Below are positions 11,152-31,146 of a stretch of DNA of 64,000 nt, piece after piece. Where the stretch lies: contig NC_083648.1 of assembly GCF_963576545.1 (NCBI RefSeq), forward strand, positions 16,968,436 through 17,032,435, read 5' to 3'. The translations under genes were made by a program, and so were the position numbers. A model generated the notes under the pieces. That model was given only the letters and a program-made list of their open reading frames with translations. It was not told where the DNA came from and did not search any database. Source of the DNA: Limanda limanda (Eukaryota; Chordata; Actinopteri; Pleuronectiformes; Pleuronectidae). Numbering within the stretch: the first letter of the stretch is position 1; every line of letters starts with the position of its first letter.

Positions 11152-14100
11152 ATGTTGTATCCCTGGCCACATGCATTACTGGGAAATCTGATTAATTGGT
11201 AAAAGGGACTGGAGTATGAGGCCTTTTAAGTCCTAATTCACACTTGTTTATCGTAACGTTACATAATGTTACACTGCGCTCTCCTACACACACACACTTT
11301 ACCCTCTCACATCTCCAGCACATAACTACACTCATCTTAGACTCTTCCGTATAAATATACATAGGAGAGGATAACTGTACATGCAAATTATAATGGAGGC
11401 ATGTACCTGACATTACTCTACAGTGAAGTGGCTGCAGTCTACCATAGGTACATGAGAGCGAAGTTTTCCCGGGCCTCAACCTCCTCTCATCCATCTGCTT
11501 GTGTGTGGGAATGTGTCAAGGACAGGGTCTGCCCTTTGGTGGGGGGGGTTTATCAGCCCAGATATCAATCAAGCAATCAGCCATAATGGGAGACTATGAA
11601 GGTAAAAGGGGCAATACTGTTGATTAGTTTAAAAAAGGGTAGTTTAGAGTTTTGATTAGTGCAACTTTTAAATGCACTTTTGGTTCCATTTCCATATGCA
11701 ACATGAAACCTCAAGGAGCAGCTTTTATGGAGGAATTAACAGATCAATATCAACACAGACAATAAAAGGATCTGATATTATACTGTGCCATCAGTAGTCT
11801 GACCTGGAGGGTATTTTTTTATTCCCCTGACAGATAAAGTAAACATGTAAATATTGTTTAAGTTCTTGGCTCTTTCAGTCTAAACATCAAAAGCACTTTA
11901 ACTTGACCTTTTAGAGGAATTTTTATTTTCTCACATTTTCTTATCATATTTGTAAAAAAAAAAAATTAAGTAACAAGCAAGAAAACAGATCTAAGATTCA
12001 AAAGTGACTCTTCATAGTCATGAAATTAAACTAAAACTGTAAAACGCTTGCTATGATTAAAAATGTTTTAACCAAAAGACGAGCTAGTTATAATCTATCA
12101 TGCAACCGTTGGTCAAAAATCTGGTCCAATCCAAAATAAATGTATTGAATTCATGACAATTAAATTGACTTTATAACTTAGGGATCATTTCTTTTTTTAT
12201 TTACTTCCTTTTTTGTGTATGTCAACTTGCTCTCACACCAAAGACGCTCTCCTCAGTTTACTGTACTGCCTCTGCTGCACTTATGTCATTTATGAGAGGT
12301 TGTTGTATCGAGTGCAAACGAACTTAGAGAGCAGTGAGTGTCTCTACTGGACATTTAACAAGTCATACGTCTTTGTCTTGGTAGTATCTTCCCACATTTT
12401 TATAATGCTGTTGCTGCATTACAAAGAATAGCAATAATTAATTGGTATTTACTTATTTATTCATGGAACAAGATTATTAAAGTTTAAATCAGCTTTTAGA
12501 AATGTGTGTTTGCTGTTCACTGATGCAGAATTTCAGCTAACAGTCAGTTGAATGTGTTATGATGCTTAGACAAGTTCTGGAAATACAAGGAGCATCTTTT
12601 TCTGTGATTTCTAAGTGAACATGTATTGGTTATGGACACCAGAGACACTGGTATCAATGGGAATTCTAAATATGTTTATCATATCTGTCTGTTCCAATTT
12701 GAGTGATTCAGAGGGAGAAAGAAGTTTGTAGGTTTGAAGTCCAACTAAAATCATCTGCCTTAAGTCATACCAGGACACCTTACTATTATTTGCACTAGTC
12801 TATATATATATGCATACTGTTTAAAGAGGGTTAATCTGATTCACAAATCAAGGTCAAGGTTAAATCTGTTAACTATTCCACCAGAACCCATCCGTTATGG
12901 CCCTGATCTACAAATCAGGTTTCTAACAACCCCCTCCGTTAATTTGCTGGAAAATTAAAATTGCTTTTAATGAGGCAGGGGTGTCCCATAGGGAAAGTAA
13001 CCCCCCTCCCCTTGTTCAGCTCTAACCCCAATCTCCCCAGGACCTAGTTTATAAGACACACAAGCACACATGCAGTAACCTTGTTGGGTCCTAATTAAAA
13101 TAGCATAGTGTCTCTATTGGACAGAGTGTGCTATTAGTCCTAATAATAACACTGTCCCACGGGCATGTACCTGCGTCCTTTTGCCCCACTGAGGTTTTAT
13201 CGTGTTTTTGGCTACTTCTGTAATTGAAGAATAATAGAGAGGAAAAATGAGGCAGACCGAGCTTTGCTAGAAGCCAATAATCGTCTCCTCCATCACTTTT
13301 AACTACAGCTGTGTGAGGAGTGCGTGTTCAGGCACAAAAGTTCCTACGTTCATTTACATTTGTTTGTTTTGATAGTAATCAGCAGCTGTTATATGTGGTC
13401 ACAACCCTCTTTCTGCAGTTGTCCCACATTTCCTCTGGTCTAGTTCTTAGCCTCAGTAAAGGCTGTAGCTTCCCCGAGGCGACTGTCAGGGCTGAACTTA
13501 ATATTTCAAATGTTCCCACAGTTTGTTGTTGTCTTTCATTCTCCTGCTGAGCGGCTGGGTTTGGTCTCCACTCGGGGTGGGTACAGTTCACATCTGAACC
13601 GATAGGGTGCAGGTACATGGAAGACCGGCAGCCAACCGTACCTTTTAATAAGAAGATGTTTGACTCTCCGTAGGTGTAACACTGGCAATTTCTGTCATGT
13701 TGTTGTTGTCAAGGATTTCTGGCATTTATGTCAAGACAGTGCAAAAAGAACCTAATCAAAGTAAGTAATTCATTACCTGAACATTTTTATGAACATAGAT
13801 CGTCCTCAGTGTGTTTGAGCTGGCAGGTGGTGAGGGTCTTAAAAGTCTTACCAGCAATGTTATGAAATATGCATCTTCTGTCACAGATGTTTCAGTTATT
13901 TCAGATTTCAACCCACACAAAGTCCTTACAGATCTGTTTTAGATCACACCAGGAAAGAACGTCATCAGTTCAGAGCACTGGACTGAGACAGAAGAGGTCC
14001 AGATTTTTTGTCTTTTTGTAAGTCTAAGTTACAGAGACACGTGGTTCAGCATCAGGAAACAATTAGTTTCTGGTTGACTCTTGAAAAACTCATCATGGTC

Positions 14101-14747
14101 CATCTTGTGCTTCCAGTCAGCTTTGACACTTGTTTTTCACCGAAACAATGAGCTTTCTGATTCCTTAACCATTTGCTTTGAGTTGTCTTAATATAACATG
14201 TTACTCTATAAAGAAATCTAACATACATTTATTTATTACCTACCATAAGTAAGGAGAAGAAATAAACTGACATGAATATCAGGTGTGAACATATTGAACT
14301 GGAAGTGCAGATTCATTCAGTACCAATATCATTATTGTGTTGATGGTAAAAAAAATAAGCAGCAGTGTTTTGGTTGTGGTGATGGATTCTAAGATGTAAA
14401 CTAAGGTCGGGGATCATCCTTGAGAACAAATATAGGAAAATTGGATTTGTTCATTTCACCCAGAGCAGCCAGATCAGACAAACAAATCATGTACAGTATG
14501 TTTCCTGAACTTAAATCTACGGAGTCAAATCCTAACCTGCCTAATAGAATGAATGTGGCTCTGCAGAGCTTCCACTGCCTCTGATGACTCTTCAGTGCAT
14601 CGTTTGAGGTGAAAGATATCAGTACAGTAAAATAGCTTCTATTAATTAACAATGAGTTTAACCTTTATCCATAACGTTTGCCGCTGTTAAATTCAAAATG
14701 CATCCACCCATAACCACTCAGATGGAGTCATGATGAAACAATCATTA

Positions 14748-15060
14748 TTTGACCTCCACCAAAAAGGGTCACAGTATGTTTTCATCTGCGTGTGTTAGTA
14801 AGTTTGCAGGATTCTCGAAAAACCACAAGTCAGATTACCATGAAACTTGGTGGAAGTTTGTGTTATGGGTCAGGTGAAAACCCATTCACTTTTGGTGCAG
14901 ATCTGGATCAGGGGGCGGATCTAGAACCCTTTTTACTGAGATAGAGCGACTTTCAAAATATAACTTGATTTCACAGATTTCACCGACCCACGAGTGTGTG
15001 GGTCGGATCCAAAAAAGTATCTATTAAATTTAAATGTGGACCATTCTAGTTTTCATCCTT
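14748..15060 (+). repeat. Dispersed teleost repeat, family A (copy 2)
   Basis: Starts TTTGACCTCCACCAAAAAGG. Then come a TTTTCATCTGCGTGTG block, GCAGGATTCTCGAAAAACCAC, ACCATGAAACTTGGTGGAAG, GTTATGGGTCAGGTGAAAA, and GGTGCAGATCTGGATCAGGG, the order shared with the other family A copies. The 3' part is diverged. Confidence 0.75.
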
Positions 15061-15753
15061 TGGACTTCCGTACAGTGTATCAGGAAATGCATTGGATGGT
15101 GAAACCTTTTTTAATTTGCTGCTATATGATATGAATCACTTTGGTATTCAGTTGGAGACAGTTGTGCAACCAAATTCTTCGAGAAATATAGTATATTGTT
15201 TATTTCCAGAACACAGAGGGATTTGATGGAGGATTTTCCTATACATGAATGTGTGTCTGCAGCCTCTGGTTTTCCTCTGTCCTGACCAGCGCTGAGTAAT
15301 GATCCCCATGCTGGTCAGGGAGAGACGGAGGAGCCCTGATGCCCGCTGGCCTGTCAGAGAAACGTGACAGCGTCTGGTGTGCAGGGACAAACCGGAGAAT
15401 ATAGCCTGCAGCTTTCAATCACTCCAGGGGCTGACAGAGACACCCACAGGAAACTGTCCTCCCTCTCTTTCATTTATCTCTTTCAGCCCCTCTATCTTTC
15501 ATGTTCCCTCCATTTTTAGATTTCTGCCTCATTTTGTCTCTTTTCCTTCTCTTGTGATCCGTCTTCTACGTTGGCCGTCTCGTCCGTATCCGTGCGCTGT
15601 TCGCACATCTTGCACATTTACGTGGAACTTCCCAAACATCCAAACATTCTTCCGTTGTGTTTGTTCCGTTGTCTGTGTCAATATCTGACCAAATCCACCG
15701 ACTGGCTGAGGCTCAACTTGTTCAACTAGCACACATATGCTCACCTCCTCCCT

Positions 15754-15756
<3 letters not shown>

Positions 15757-15793
<37 letters not shown>
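15757..15793. repeat. (CA)n microsatellite
   Basis: CA run of about 18 units; a shorter CA run follows at about 15831-15850. Confidence 0.97.
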
Positions 15794-15795
<2 letters not shown>

Positions 15796-16999
15796 TAAGC
15801 AGACTGGCCTTCACATGCTCTAACTCCCAAACACAAACACACACACACACAAGTGACCACATTTGATTTTGAAAAAGCGCAGATCCATTTTTAGGGTGTA
15901 TATAAGCCTTCAGGACTGCGGCAGAGTGTGTGCACGACTAAAGAAAGAGGGTTTTCTATTAGATTTGAGCCGGCTGGAGATAGAGAGAGCGAGAGAGAGA
16001 GAGACAGAAAGAGAAGAGCGACGCAGAGAGTTGCCGTCATTTAAACTGTTCTGCACTGAGGCTTTTCAATTTTATTATGAGGCTCCATTTCATACAACCT
16101 GGAAGCCGGGTGCCATTCAGAATGAAATTGAGCCGTTGGTGGACTGAATAGGCCGCCTGCCCCTGTGTCTCCTTGTGAGGGCATCAGGGGACAGCAAGGG
16201 CAACGCTGGCCTGCCGTGCCCTTCCCGCCGCACTGTTTTGTCGGGTTGCAGGGGAAATGCAGAAAGAGACGCTTGGGTAGCTGGCTAAGTGGGCGAGGAC
16301 ATGGTAAGTGATTGAGTGCTTTGAGATTTTGGAATTGGATGCGAGGACTCCTGCTTCAAACTCTGTGAAAGAGAGGAGATTAACCAGGGAGGAAAAAGTC
16401 AGACGTGCATGTTGGTGTTTTGCACGTTGTGTCTGATTTATCTTTCTTCGATACGCTTGCGTTCTCCCTGTTGTTTTGTTGTTTTGTTTCTTTTCACCAA
16501 ATCCTTCCCAGGTGTCTAGACATGTGTCCGTGTTCACACGAACTGACAGACGGATGGTTTGTCCATATTCGGGTCAGTCCTGACCTGGTTCACTGACGAC
16601 TGTTGGCCAGAAACACGTAACTAAAGATGAGGATGTAACAGCAGCCCTTCTCTCTCTGTGTCCATCAATCCTTGTCATTTACGTTACTGGAGCAACACTT
16701 CCCGGGATGTTCTCCTTTTACGTCTCAGGCTCCCACTTTGTCCTGCCAATGTCACAACATGGCGACTTGACTCTGATTTATCGACATGTGATCTCTCATT
16801 GGAAACCAAATAAAATTTTTCACCTTTTAGTTTCAAACATTTGAAGGGAAAATTATCTTTTAGAGACTCAAAGTTTTTATATTTACAGGTGGAACCAAAA
16901 GTTATATTGCAAACAGGATACAATCCTTTTCAGTTTGCAAATCAGGGTTGAAAAGAGTCCACACAGTGTGGCCATTTTCCCACATGAACTCTGGAAAAT

Positions 17000-17583
17000 G
17001 TCCACACTATGGGGTCAGGAGTTTGTCCAGAGTTTGTCCTTTAAAATTTGAAAATAGCAGCAGGAGATTCTACAAGTCAGACACGTTCACAGCAACAGGA
17101 GAGTTACCATTTGTTCAGACGAGGGATGATGCAGGAGGCAGCTCAGGACAAATCAATTCTGCTGTGGAGGTCTTTGTGTTTTTGTTTACAGCACATTGAC
17201 ACCGGCATCAGCCCTTATCGCCCAAACCTTTCAAATATCGTTTTATCTCGCCTTTTCTAAATTGACATCTTCGTTGGTGTCTTCTTTGTGTATAAAAACT
17301 CTTTTTCAGCCTGAGATATTTGTATGATTTTTGTGTTTTCAACTTAGAAATGTCATCAACACACCTACTCGCTCACGGTCAGTTTTCTGGTCAGTATCCT
17401 GCTGTGCTTCACACATGGTCTCACTCTGATATTATCTGGAGTTTTTACTAAGATGTTGGAAGGGTAAAATCTGGAGATTGTTGGTAGCCTCACTCGGACA
17501 TTGGTGTTCTTACACACAGCCCCTCCAGATAATATAAGGGGATCACACAGAGTTCAGTGCATGTCCGAAAGCAGCTTCAATGG
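17000..17583. mobile_element. DNA-transposon relic, family D (right terminus preserved)
   Basis: The right end at about 17553-17583 (reverse complement TTGAAGCTGCTTTCGGACAT and on) matches the sequence starting at 63890 with about two differences in 30 bases. That identifies the terminal inverted repeat of one family. An internal block at 17183-17205 (GTTTACAGCACATTGACACC) recurs at about 43894. The left terminus is not recognisable, so the start is approximate. Confidence 0.6.
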
Positions 17584-20500
17584 TTTTGTTCGTGCAGTCT
17601 GTGGCAGGGTGAATTTATGTTGAAGAGAAACCTGTCAGTCATCTTACGTAAAGTCACATTCGCTCAGAGGTCAGAGGTCACAGTGATCTATTGATCCACT
17701 AATACAACCAATGATTTCTGGGTGTGTTATGTTTTTTTCACTTGCTGTTGTCTCTTGACTTGGGAAACTTTAGTCAAAAACAGGCCTGTTGTGAAATGTG
17801 AAAAATTTAATTGTGCAATTGCAGTAAAAAAACATACACAGTGTGTCAGTTGGTAGATAAATAACCCCTGTCATTAGAAGGGATAATGGTTCAGTCCTTG
17901 AGCCGGATATTACACCCCAAATTGTTGTGTGTGAGGAAAAGATGCAAGTTTTCTCTCAAATTAATGTTATGTAATATGAGTCAAAGGTTTGTAACTCACC
18001 AGTGTTGTGATAAGACAATAGTAGAACAAACAGTAAAAAATACACTCGTAAATACACAAAAAGATATAAATAACATTTTCTGCGAACCTTTGTTTGAGGT
18101 GTTTGTCTTGGATTTCTTCTCATATTTTATAGCCCAGGAGCCACATTTGCATATCAAGCATCTCAGAAGCTCTCTGAAAGTTTGACTGGGACTAAAAATA
18201 CTACAGAGTTATTTACTTCCTACAGCGATGCAGGAAATTCTCTTTTCAGAGTGAATGACATGATGTTGTGACACTGAAGACCAAAGGAATAATGACATTT
18301 TGCAGTCGCATAGATATCACGTGGATTCAACACATTCTGAAACGACTGACAGGCTGACGTATTGTTGATCGTGATGCAGGAATGAAAAGCAAGCTCTTTA
18401 CGCATCGGTGAAAAGTCTAATAAATTTGTTTCAGTACCTATAAAGTAGTCGACTGAAATTAGTTTTGATTTCTTATACCAGCCATAACAATATTTTTCCT
18501 GCATGATTTTGCTGTTTTGAGGACATCTGTCATATCCGCTGCACATCTGTGATCCGTGCTTATTTATAGTTTAGATATTGAATTGTCAATATGTGTGCCG
18601 TTCTTGATGCTGACACAATCTAATATATCTGTGTGGAAACTTGTAATTTTCTGTGATAATGAAAAGATTCAATTATTTACTGACCGAGTCTTGTTACATG
18701 TCACGTTGCTCCAGTAAATCCTAATTTATTCAGCATATCTTTAGAACTGAAATCAAATTTGCGATATCTCGTTCTCCGTGCATTTTGAGCCATTATCGAC
18801 GTATCAGTATCTTTTTCGACAGTATTTCCTGTCATTCAAATCCAAAGTTCACTCGCTGCACAGTCTTCAAAAGTGTAGAGGGGTCCTAATGGCCCAGATT
18901 AAAAAGCAATTTAATACAGAAAAGGGGATTAGAAACACTATGGGCTGTACTAATCCTTAACCTTTAGTCCTGTTCTCATGGAGCCACAATATGTGCGAGA
19001 CGATAGTATCACAGGACCCGAGTTAGTAAATTTCCATTAGGGCCGCCCTTCTTTATTCCCACCAGCACATTTAAAGGCATTAGACATGCTTTGTCAAGGC
19101 TAATAAAAAGGGCCAGCAGTGCTATCACACACCCCGACTTGTTTTCGGGAAAAGCACTGTTCCATGTGAAGTTTTCATAAGCCATTATGATAATCTGCTG
19201 GAGTCTCTGAAGGACAGGGGATAGACAGGCAGATAGATGCTGCTGGGGGACGGCTCTACTGCCTCTTCATGGACGGAACACTTTCTGTGTAAACGCGACA
19301 AAAACTCCTCACTCTCTGCCAAGAAGAGCAGAAACGATAAAAGACTGAGGGCTCGAATGATCTGAGAGCACGGTCTATGGCTCGAGACGCATGTCCAGCC
19401 AGGGTGTGTCCAAATCCACTTTTGGTTGTTTAACGGCCGTAGGAAAGGTCACTGCGCCAGGCCCATGGTTCAAAGGGGATCCACTCAGTCCCTTCATTTA
19501 TCATGGGTGTGTTTTGGGGCGTAACACACAGTAAACAAGTCGAGGCTGCTGTGCTCCTATCTCTTTAAAAGCCTTGGTGATTTCCACTATGGTGGTGGAT
19601 TCTCCAGGTAGGAGAGAGAATGCAGAAGAAAGGAGCAGATCATCCGTGTGTGACAAGTTTACCAATGAATGCAAGTGCAGATTTGTATCTTGATAACAAT
19701 GTCCATAAAATAAAAATACAGCAATGCACCAACCTGACCACACCTCATTTGAAGACCCATGGTTCATTGGCTATTTCTACTCTGGATGGTAAAATAACAA
19801 TACAACAGTATCCTCCCAATCCACGTCCAACGGATTTAAGTATTTGTGATGTGTTCTCTCCCATCACATTTGAATTTCTGTGTTCCTCCACTTGCCCCAA
19901 AGTTGCCCTTTACCTCAACACACTACATTTACAGTACTCGGTTTCCTTTGAGTTCCACAAGAAAGTATATTCTTAGTTTCCTCTTAAAGGGGTTGGATTC
20001 TAACATTTGGTCCCTGTGGCACGCCTGATTTGAAAAGTTCCGCATTCTCTTCGTCACCGCTCTCTTTTGGGAAGCCCTCTGCTCATCTCTGCGACGGAAA
20101 AGTGTTTCTCCGACAGGGAAACAGGGTCAGGCCGACCATTAATCATTCATATCTAAATTTGTGCAGCGCAAAGATTCAATTTTCTGCACTTTGTAGGGTC
20201 TTCTATTGGTTATATGGTTTTATTTATACATCAAAGCCCATACATTATTTATTTGTTTTTGAGCCATCTACATTTGATGCCATTTTCTTAAAGGAAAACC
20301 TTGTGAACCATACTGTCAAGTAAAGGAAAAACACAAGGGGAGCTCCCCACTGTTGTGGTGTAGCTGCAAAACTGTGACTATTTTAACGTTCACCAACACA
20401 GACAAAAAAAAACCGATTCATGAGCGACCAACTCTCTGTTACCAGTGCTCAGTAGACCTTGGTTATTTGGGAGGTTGAAACGAGAACTGTTGATATTTTG

Positions 20501-20703
20501 GGTTGCATGTTGGCCACGTGTCCTGCTGAGAACTGAATCTGTCTGCTTTTATAACCAAAATTGTTTTTGCTAGATCCTTGCCTCTCTTTGGCCTCTCCAG
20601 AGCCACAGATATCACTCCCACATCAATGCTCTATTTAAAGTCCATCAGTGTGCTGGGCTCTTCAACCAACTGTCGAGTTTCTACTCCCCATTTGTTGTGA
20701 TAG

Positions 20704-24467
<3,764 letters not shown>

Positions 24468-24563
24468 GAATCTTCATACTCATTTGCACTGAAATGCCTT
24501 ATCAGCCTTTCCACTGTTATATTGCTTGGTCTTATAATAATGTACCATGCCCGGGAAATCCAG
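24468..24563 (+). CDS. kcnn1: kcnn1 exon 3: S2 helix
   Basis: A 96-nt exon (32 codons, phase 0/0) with acceptor CACTGTAG|GAA and donor CAG|GTGAGT. Translates to [20 protein letters not shown] and continues [12 protein letters not shown], the S1-S2 linker plus S2 of SK channels. Confidence 0.96.
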
Positions 24564-26046
<1,483 letters not shown>

Positions 26047-29000
26047 TAAACACAGGGTTGTCAATAATGGCCGAATAATGGATGATATGGAAACACTAAA
26101 TCTCGGATGCACAATCACACGTTGTGGATTACTAGACACCCTTTCCTCCTTCACTCTTGTCACTGTTTTGTCCTGTGTTTCTCAGTGTTACCTTGTTTTC
26201 TGTCACTCATCTACGCTGGTGTGAAATCATCAGGATAGGCTACATGGCGATACTACACACAGGAAGGCAAACACAGACACTTACTACTCGGCTAAGTGTT
26301 TAGAAACACCCTGATCTACGTTTCATTAGCTCAGCAATCGCTCCGCTTCTCCCCGTTCTTTCGTTTCTACCGCTCTTTTAGATGTCTTGTCCATAATTCA
26401 TGAGTGTCTAATTGTTTGTTTGCTGAGTGGTTTGTTTTGGTAATGCAGAGCAGCCCCCAGGATCCCCTAACCCGTTTTCTCCCCCAAAACTGCGCATCGG
26501 GCTTCGTCTCAAGGGGGCAGCAATGATTCTCAGTGAAAATGAAAGAGGCAGGGAGAAATGAAAAGCTTTTTTTTCCTGATTTGCATAGGGAAATGAGACA
26601 TTAATGCCAGCTTTGATGTTTTAAAGTCATTTTTGCCTAGTTGGGGTGGGGAAGGGGACTTGAGTAGGGTGGGTGGAGTGGAAGATCCATAGCTGCAGTT
26701 CTTGTCAGGCCTGATATGCTCCTGTACATGTGCTGCACTGTGGAAGTTAAGCCTCGGCTCAGAGGAAGGCTTTGCTCTCACTCTCTCAGCCAGGACATTA
26801 CCACAGATGCTCAGCGTCCTCCTGCAGCTCGCCTCGCCTGCTTTTGCTAAGTACCTCCCCTCCCTTCCTGCGCCTCTTCTTTTAACTACCCCGCCTCCCA
26901 CTCCCACTCTCCCCAAGTTAACACCTGTCACTAACTTGACCCCACCCCTCGCACGTTCGACCCCGGATCTTCTCCAACCCTCAGCACCTCTTAACAGTTG
27001 AACGGTGGTGGGGGAACCCAACCAGCTGATCTTTGACACCAGCTCCACTTGAACACAGAGGCAGGGCAGTGAGGTGTAACAGACATCCGAGATCACCATT
27101 AACTATAGATTTACATCTGTTGCAAACAACACAATGGCCCGCTAACAGTTTGATTGCTGGCCTAATCCATACTACTATGTTTACGCTTAAAAATCCATCA
27201 ACTCTGTTAAGGATACGCCTGATGTCAACACTTCTCCGGAGTTTTAGAGCAGCTAAACCAGAGACGTGGAGATGATAACCCTTTTTGACTTTGAGTCCGG
27301 GGCTGCATCTAGTCTGAATAATAACGTAGACACTCACAACTACTTGTTGATTGGGTCTTTCCGGTCACAACGTAGCTTTCACTGATTCTTCCAGAATACA
27401 ACATGGATAATCAATCACAAGCATTACTGACCCTGTTGTGCAGTTAAATTCTGCTGTTTACGTATGGCAGATGAACTGTTAACAGAGATAAAACCAAAAC
27501 GGAGCGAAAACTCTCGACCGAGATTGTTTTAGTCTGAAAAAAACGTTTTAAAACGTAGCGGTACGGATGTAGCCTCAGTAGTGTATCTGCAGTTAATGGC
27601 TACACTCTTTCCTATCATTCACAATCTTAAAGATGAATTGGCCATCGTCATGGTTTGGTCTTAACTAACTCAAGGCAGGAACTCCACATTGGATATCTGA
27701 CCCTTAAATCCACAGCATGCTGGTGTCTGTTTCAAAATTTGAATGTAAACACATGATTAGATTAGAACCACAGAAACCTGGAGCAGAGCCGTGTTTCATT
27801 TGTTTGCTCACTCACACACACACACTCACACACACACACACACTTTCCATGAGCAGTGCATGCTATTAGGCCTTTAGTTTCAGATGAACAGCTGGGTGGA
27901 TATGTGTTTGTGTGTGCTACTATGGATAGGTGCCAGCATGCACATGTAGGTATGAGTGCGTGCATGTGTGTGTGTGTGTGTGTTTGTATAATGTTTTGTT
28001 GTACTTTCTATTTCCCCACTATGCTGCTCCATAGGGAAACCATGTGAGTCCTCGTTCTCTAGCCGTGGAAAAAAAACAACTTACCATTTTGCACCGAGCT
28101 GGCGCCACTGCTGTCCCGAGTCGGGATTGGAGGGTCGGGGGGGGGGGTTGATAGCAGAGAGAAGGGGTGGCCCCTCAAAAACAATTAACCCTTGAGCCTT
28201 TCCAAACTCAGTATGGCAAAGGAGGATTAGGTAGGCCCTTTACCTGGCACCGTCCTTTTGCTAAGAAAACAGGCCTTTACTGGCTATAGGAGAACAGCAG
28301 AGACCCACGGTGGGAGCAGCACTTTGAAGCAAGCGTCTCTTTGCTAACTGTTGTGTGTCAGGCTGCTGGGACTGGAGGAGGAGGAGGAGGTGGTGGAGGA
28401 GGAGGAAGAGGAGGAAATCTGTGCTAAAATGGAACAGCTCCTTCAAGTCACCTTCACGTGTCTGCCAGAGGGCAATTTGTCGTCTCTCATTTTTTTCTCT
28501 CCCTCTTCTTATGCAATTGTTATAGATCTCTATTTCACAAAAAGTCCTTTTAGCAGCAGCTCCAAAGATTCGCCGAGGAGCAAGAGCCTCTCTGTTCTCT
28601 GTGTTCACACATTACCATCCCATTATGTGTTCCCCTTCACAAAATTAACTGAACAGTGTTGTAGTGGTTTTTCCCACAGACTCTTGTCGCTTCTCCTGCC
28701 ACGATTTTGCTCTAGAAATGGTCTCCTGTAGCCAAACGAAGGTCTGAGTGTCCAAGAAGAGGACAGAGGTCAATGTAATCTTGGTCTGGGTTGTGTCTCA
28801 GTATCGAGCACAGCATTATTTTGGTCGGCAACTATTTGGTTATAGAGCGCTTCAAAGCTATGGAGGTAAATGAGGGCATTGCTTTCCATTGTTGTACAGT
28901 TTCTTAAATGGAGACACTCTTGAAGAAGGAGTCTGTTGTGCGCTGAAAGCAGTGTCTCCAGTTGTTGTTTACATCTATGAACCGAATGTCCTCATGCCCC

Positions 29001-31146
29001 TTCGTCCTCTCCTCTTGTAAACATCGAAACAGCATGAGAGTTTTCATGTTTACTTCAACCAATCCCATCATTTCAAGTAAAAAGTAAAAAGGGTGGTGGG
29101 GAAAAAGAGGCGCTTGTTTCCCAAAGTGCTGTGTGTGACTTTTTGTATCTTTTTTTTAAATGCGCCGTTACACTTTCACGGCTCCTGAGCCAATCGAAGG
29201 GCAGCACGATGTGAGATTGGACGAGCACGGAGTCCGCCTGGAAAATGCCTAGATGGGGGGAATGAAAGACACAGGCAGGGGGACGGAGAGGGATTGTGGG
29301 GTGGAGGTGGAGCTGGGAGGAATATTACAGTGGACAGATTTTGGTCACTGGTTCACTTTCCCTTCTTTCTGGACACACTCCATCTTCAGAGCTCACCCAC
29401 TTCAGCTAAGCACCTTAACGTGGCTCTTTTGGCTTCTCCCTCAGTAACATAAGAGTCTCTCCCTCTCTCTCTAACTCCTGACTGATGGTTTCCTGATCTC
29501 ATACTGTGGCCATCTAACGTGGCATGTCTTACAGTTTCTCCTCATCTTTCCCTACTATTGATTCCCTTTACCTTCCTTCATACATAAGAAGACAATCAGG
29601 CCAGAATTCAGTTACACACTTGCATGCATGCCTTGCCTGCCTCCTTGGTTTCTCGCTCTTTTTATCTCTTTAACTGTTATCTAATATCTCTTCCTCTCCC
29701 GCTCTAACTCTGTTACCTGAAACAAAACGCTGTTCGGAGGCGATGTGAAAATGCTGTTTCTCACCTCGCTCTCTCTCCAGGGAAGACCCCATAGGCTACG
29801 TTAAAAAATACAAGCTCTGCCAAAGTTTCGCTGCCTTTCCATGGTCGGCTACACCTACACCCAAAGTTTGACGTCCAGGTTGTGTCATCGCTTAAAAACA
29901 GTGCCAAACAAGAACAGACTGTCCGATCATCTAACCGGAGAAATACACAACTGGGAGACTTGAATGTTCTCACAAAAACCACAGGTTTACATAAAGTATT
30001 TAAGTAGATTTTACAGACTTGCTAACAACGCAAAAAAACACTGATTCATCACTGGAACGAAATCTGACCCTGTAGATCTTCCTTTTAGTAAATTCATATG
30101 AATACTATGAACTGTTTGTATAGATGCACTCCCTTACTCACTGTCAAACTAAGTGTCTTAAATACCTCTTACCTTTATCTTATCTTTAAAAATGAGCATC
30201 TCCTCAACAAAGATGAATAGATTTAATGCAAATGCATGTGACTTCAAGGACAGGCGGATTCTCTATGGTTTGATGACTTTACCTGATTACGTGACTTTAG
30301 ACTATGCAGGCGTAGTATTGATTGTAGCCGATGGCAAAGTCATACACTGATCCCACGAAGCATGTTGACGATTGTGAAAGTGATAAATGTACCAGGATAT
30401 GATCAGAATATGCAGGTTAATGAGCTGAGCCAGTAGTGTTCTTTTCTTAAAGAATAGGATGCTGTAGCTCAAAGTAAAACGTCCCCGTGTGTTACTGTTG
30501 TCATGAAGCCCTAGCAACCCATTTAGTTTCATGAATATGCTTTTCTTTCTGAAGGTTACAAAAAGCATACTGGAAGCCATACTAAATGTTGTATGAGTAT
30601 TCCTCCCAGTTAATGAGAATCATTGCTCTCCTGTAGTGACTATAAAGAGCTGCCTTTAGTCTGTTTTAGGAAGATACTAATGTCCATCAACATGTAAGAA
30701 GACATAACAATTAGTTTTGATCAAGAACAATGTTCCAAACTGGTCTTTGATGATGTGAGATTTCCTCAATGGCAGAGAGGAGAAGATGTCTAATTGTCTA
30801 TAGGATCAAGTCAATACCTTGAGTAGCAGTAAGCATCTGACTATTAGACTGCAGTGATTCTGACAACTAGCTTGTGAGTACTGCATCCCTTCAAGTTTGT
30901 ATCTGTCAATCTAGCAATATTACAGCTACAATACATTTTATAGATGGGGACCAAAGTGCACTGACTAGGAATCTACAGTAGTCTAAAGGACTGCATTTGT
31001 TCAGCTCGGTTCAAGAGTTCCCCCTTAGCCAACTATCCCTGATCAACATGATCTCATCTGACTCTACCTCAGTCTCACTTCCAGGAAGAGATGTTTTAAA
31101 ATGCCAAAAACACTCCTTCACCCTTTAAAATGTTTGTTGTGTTAAA

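Noticed and set aside
26530..27099. 189-codon minus-strand open frame in kcnn1 intron 4
   Set aside because: Low-complexity Gly/Arg-rich translation from a GC-biased stretch; no recognisable motif and no splice context.
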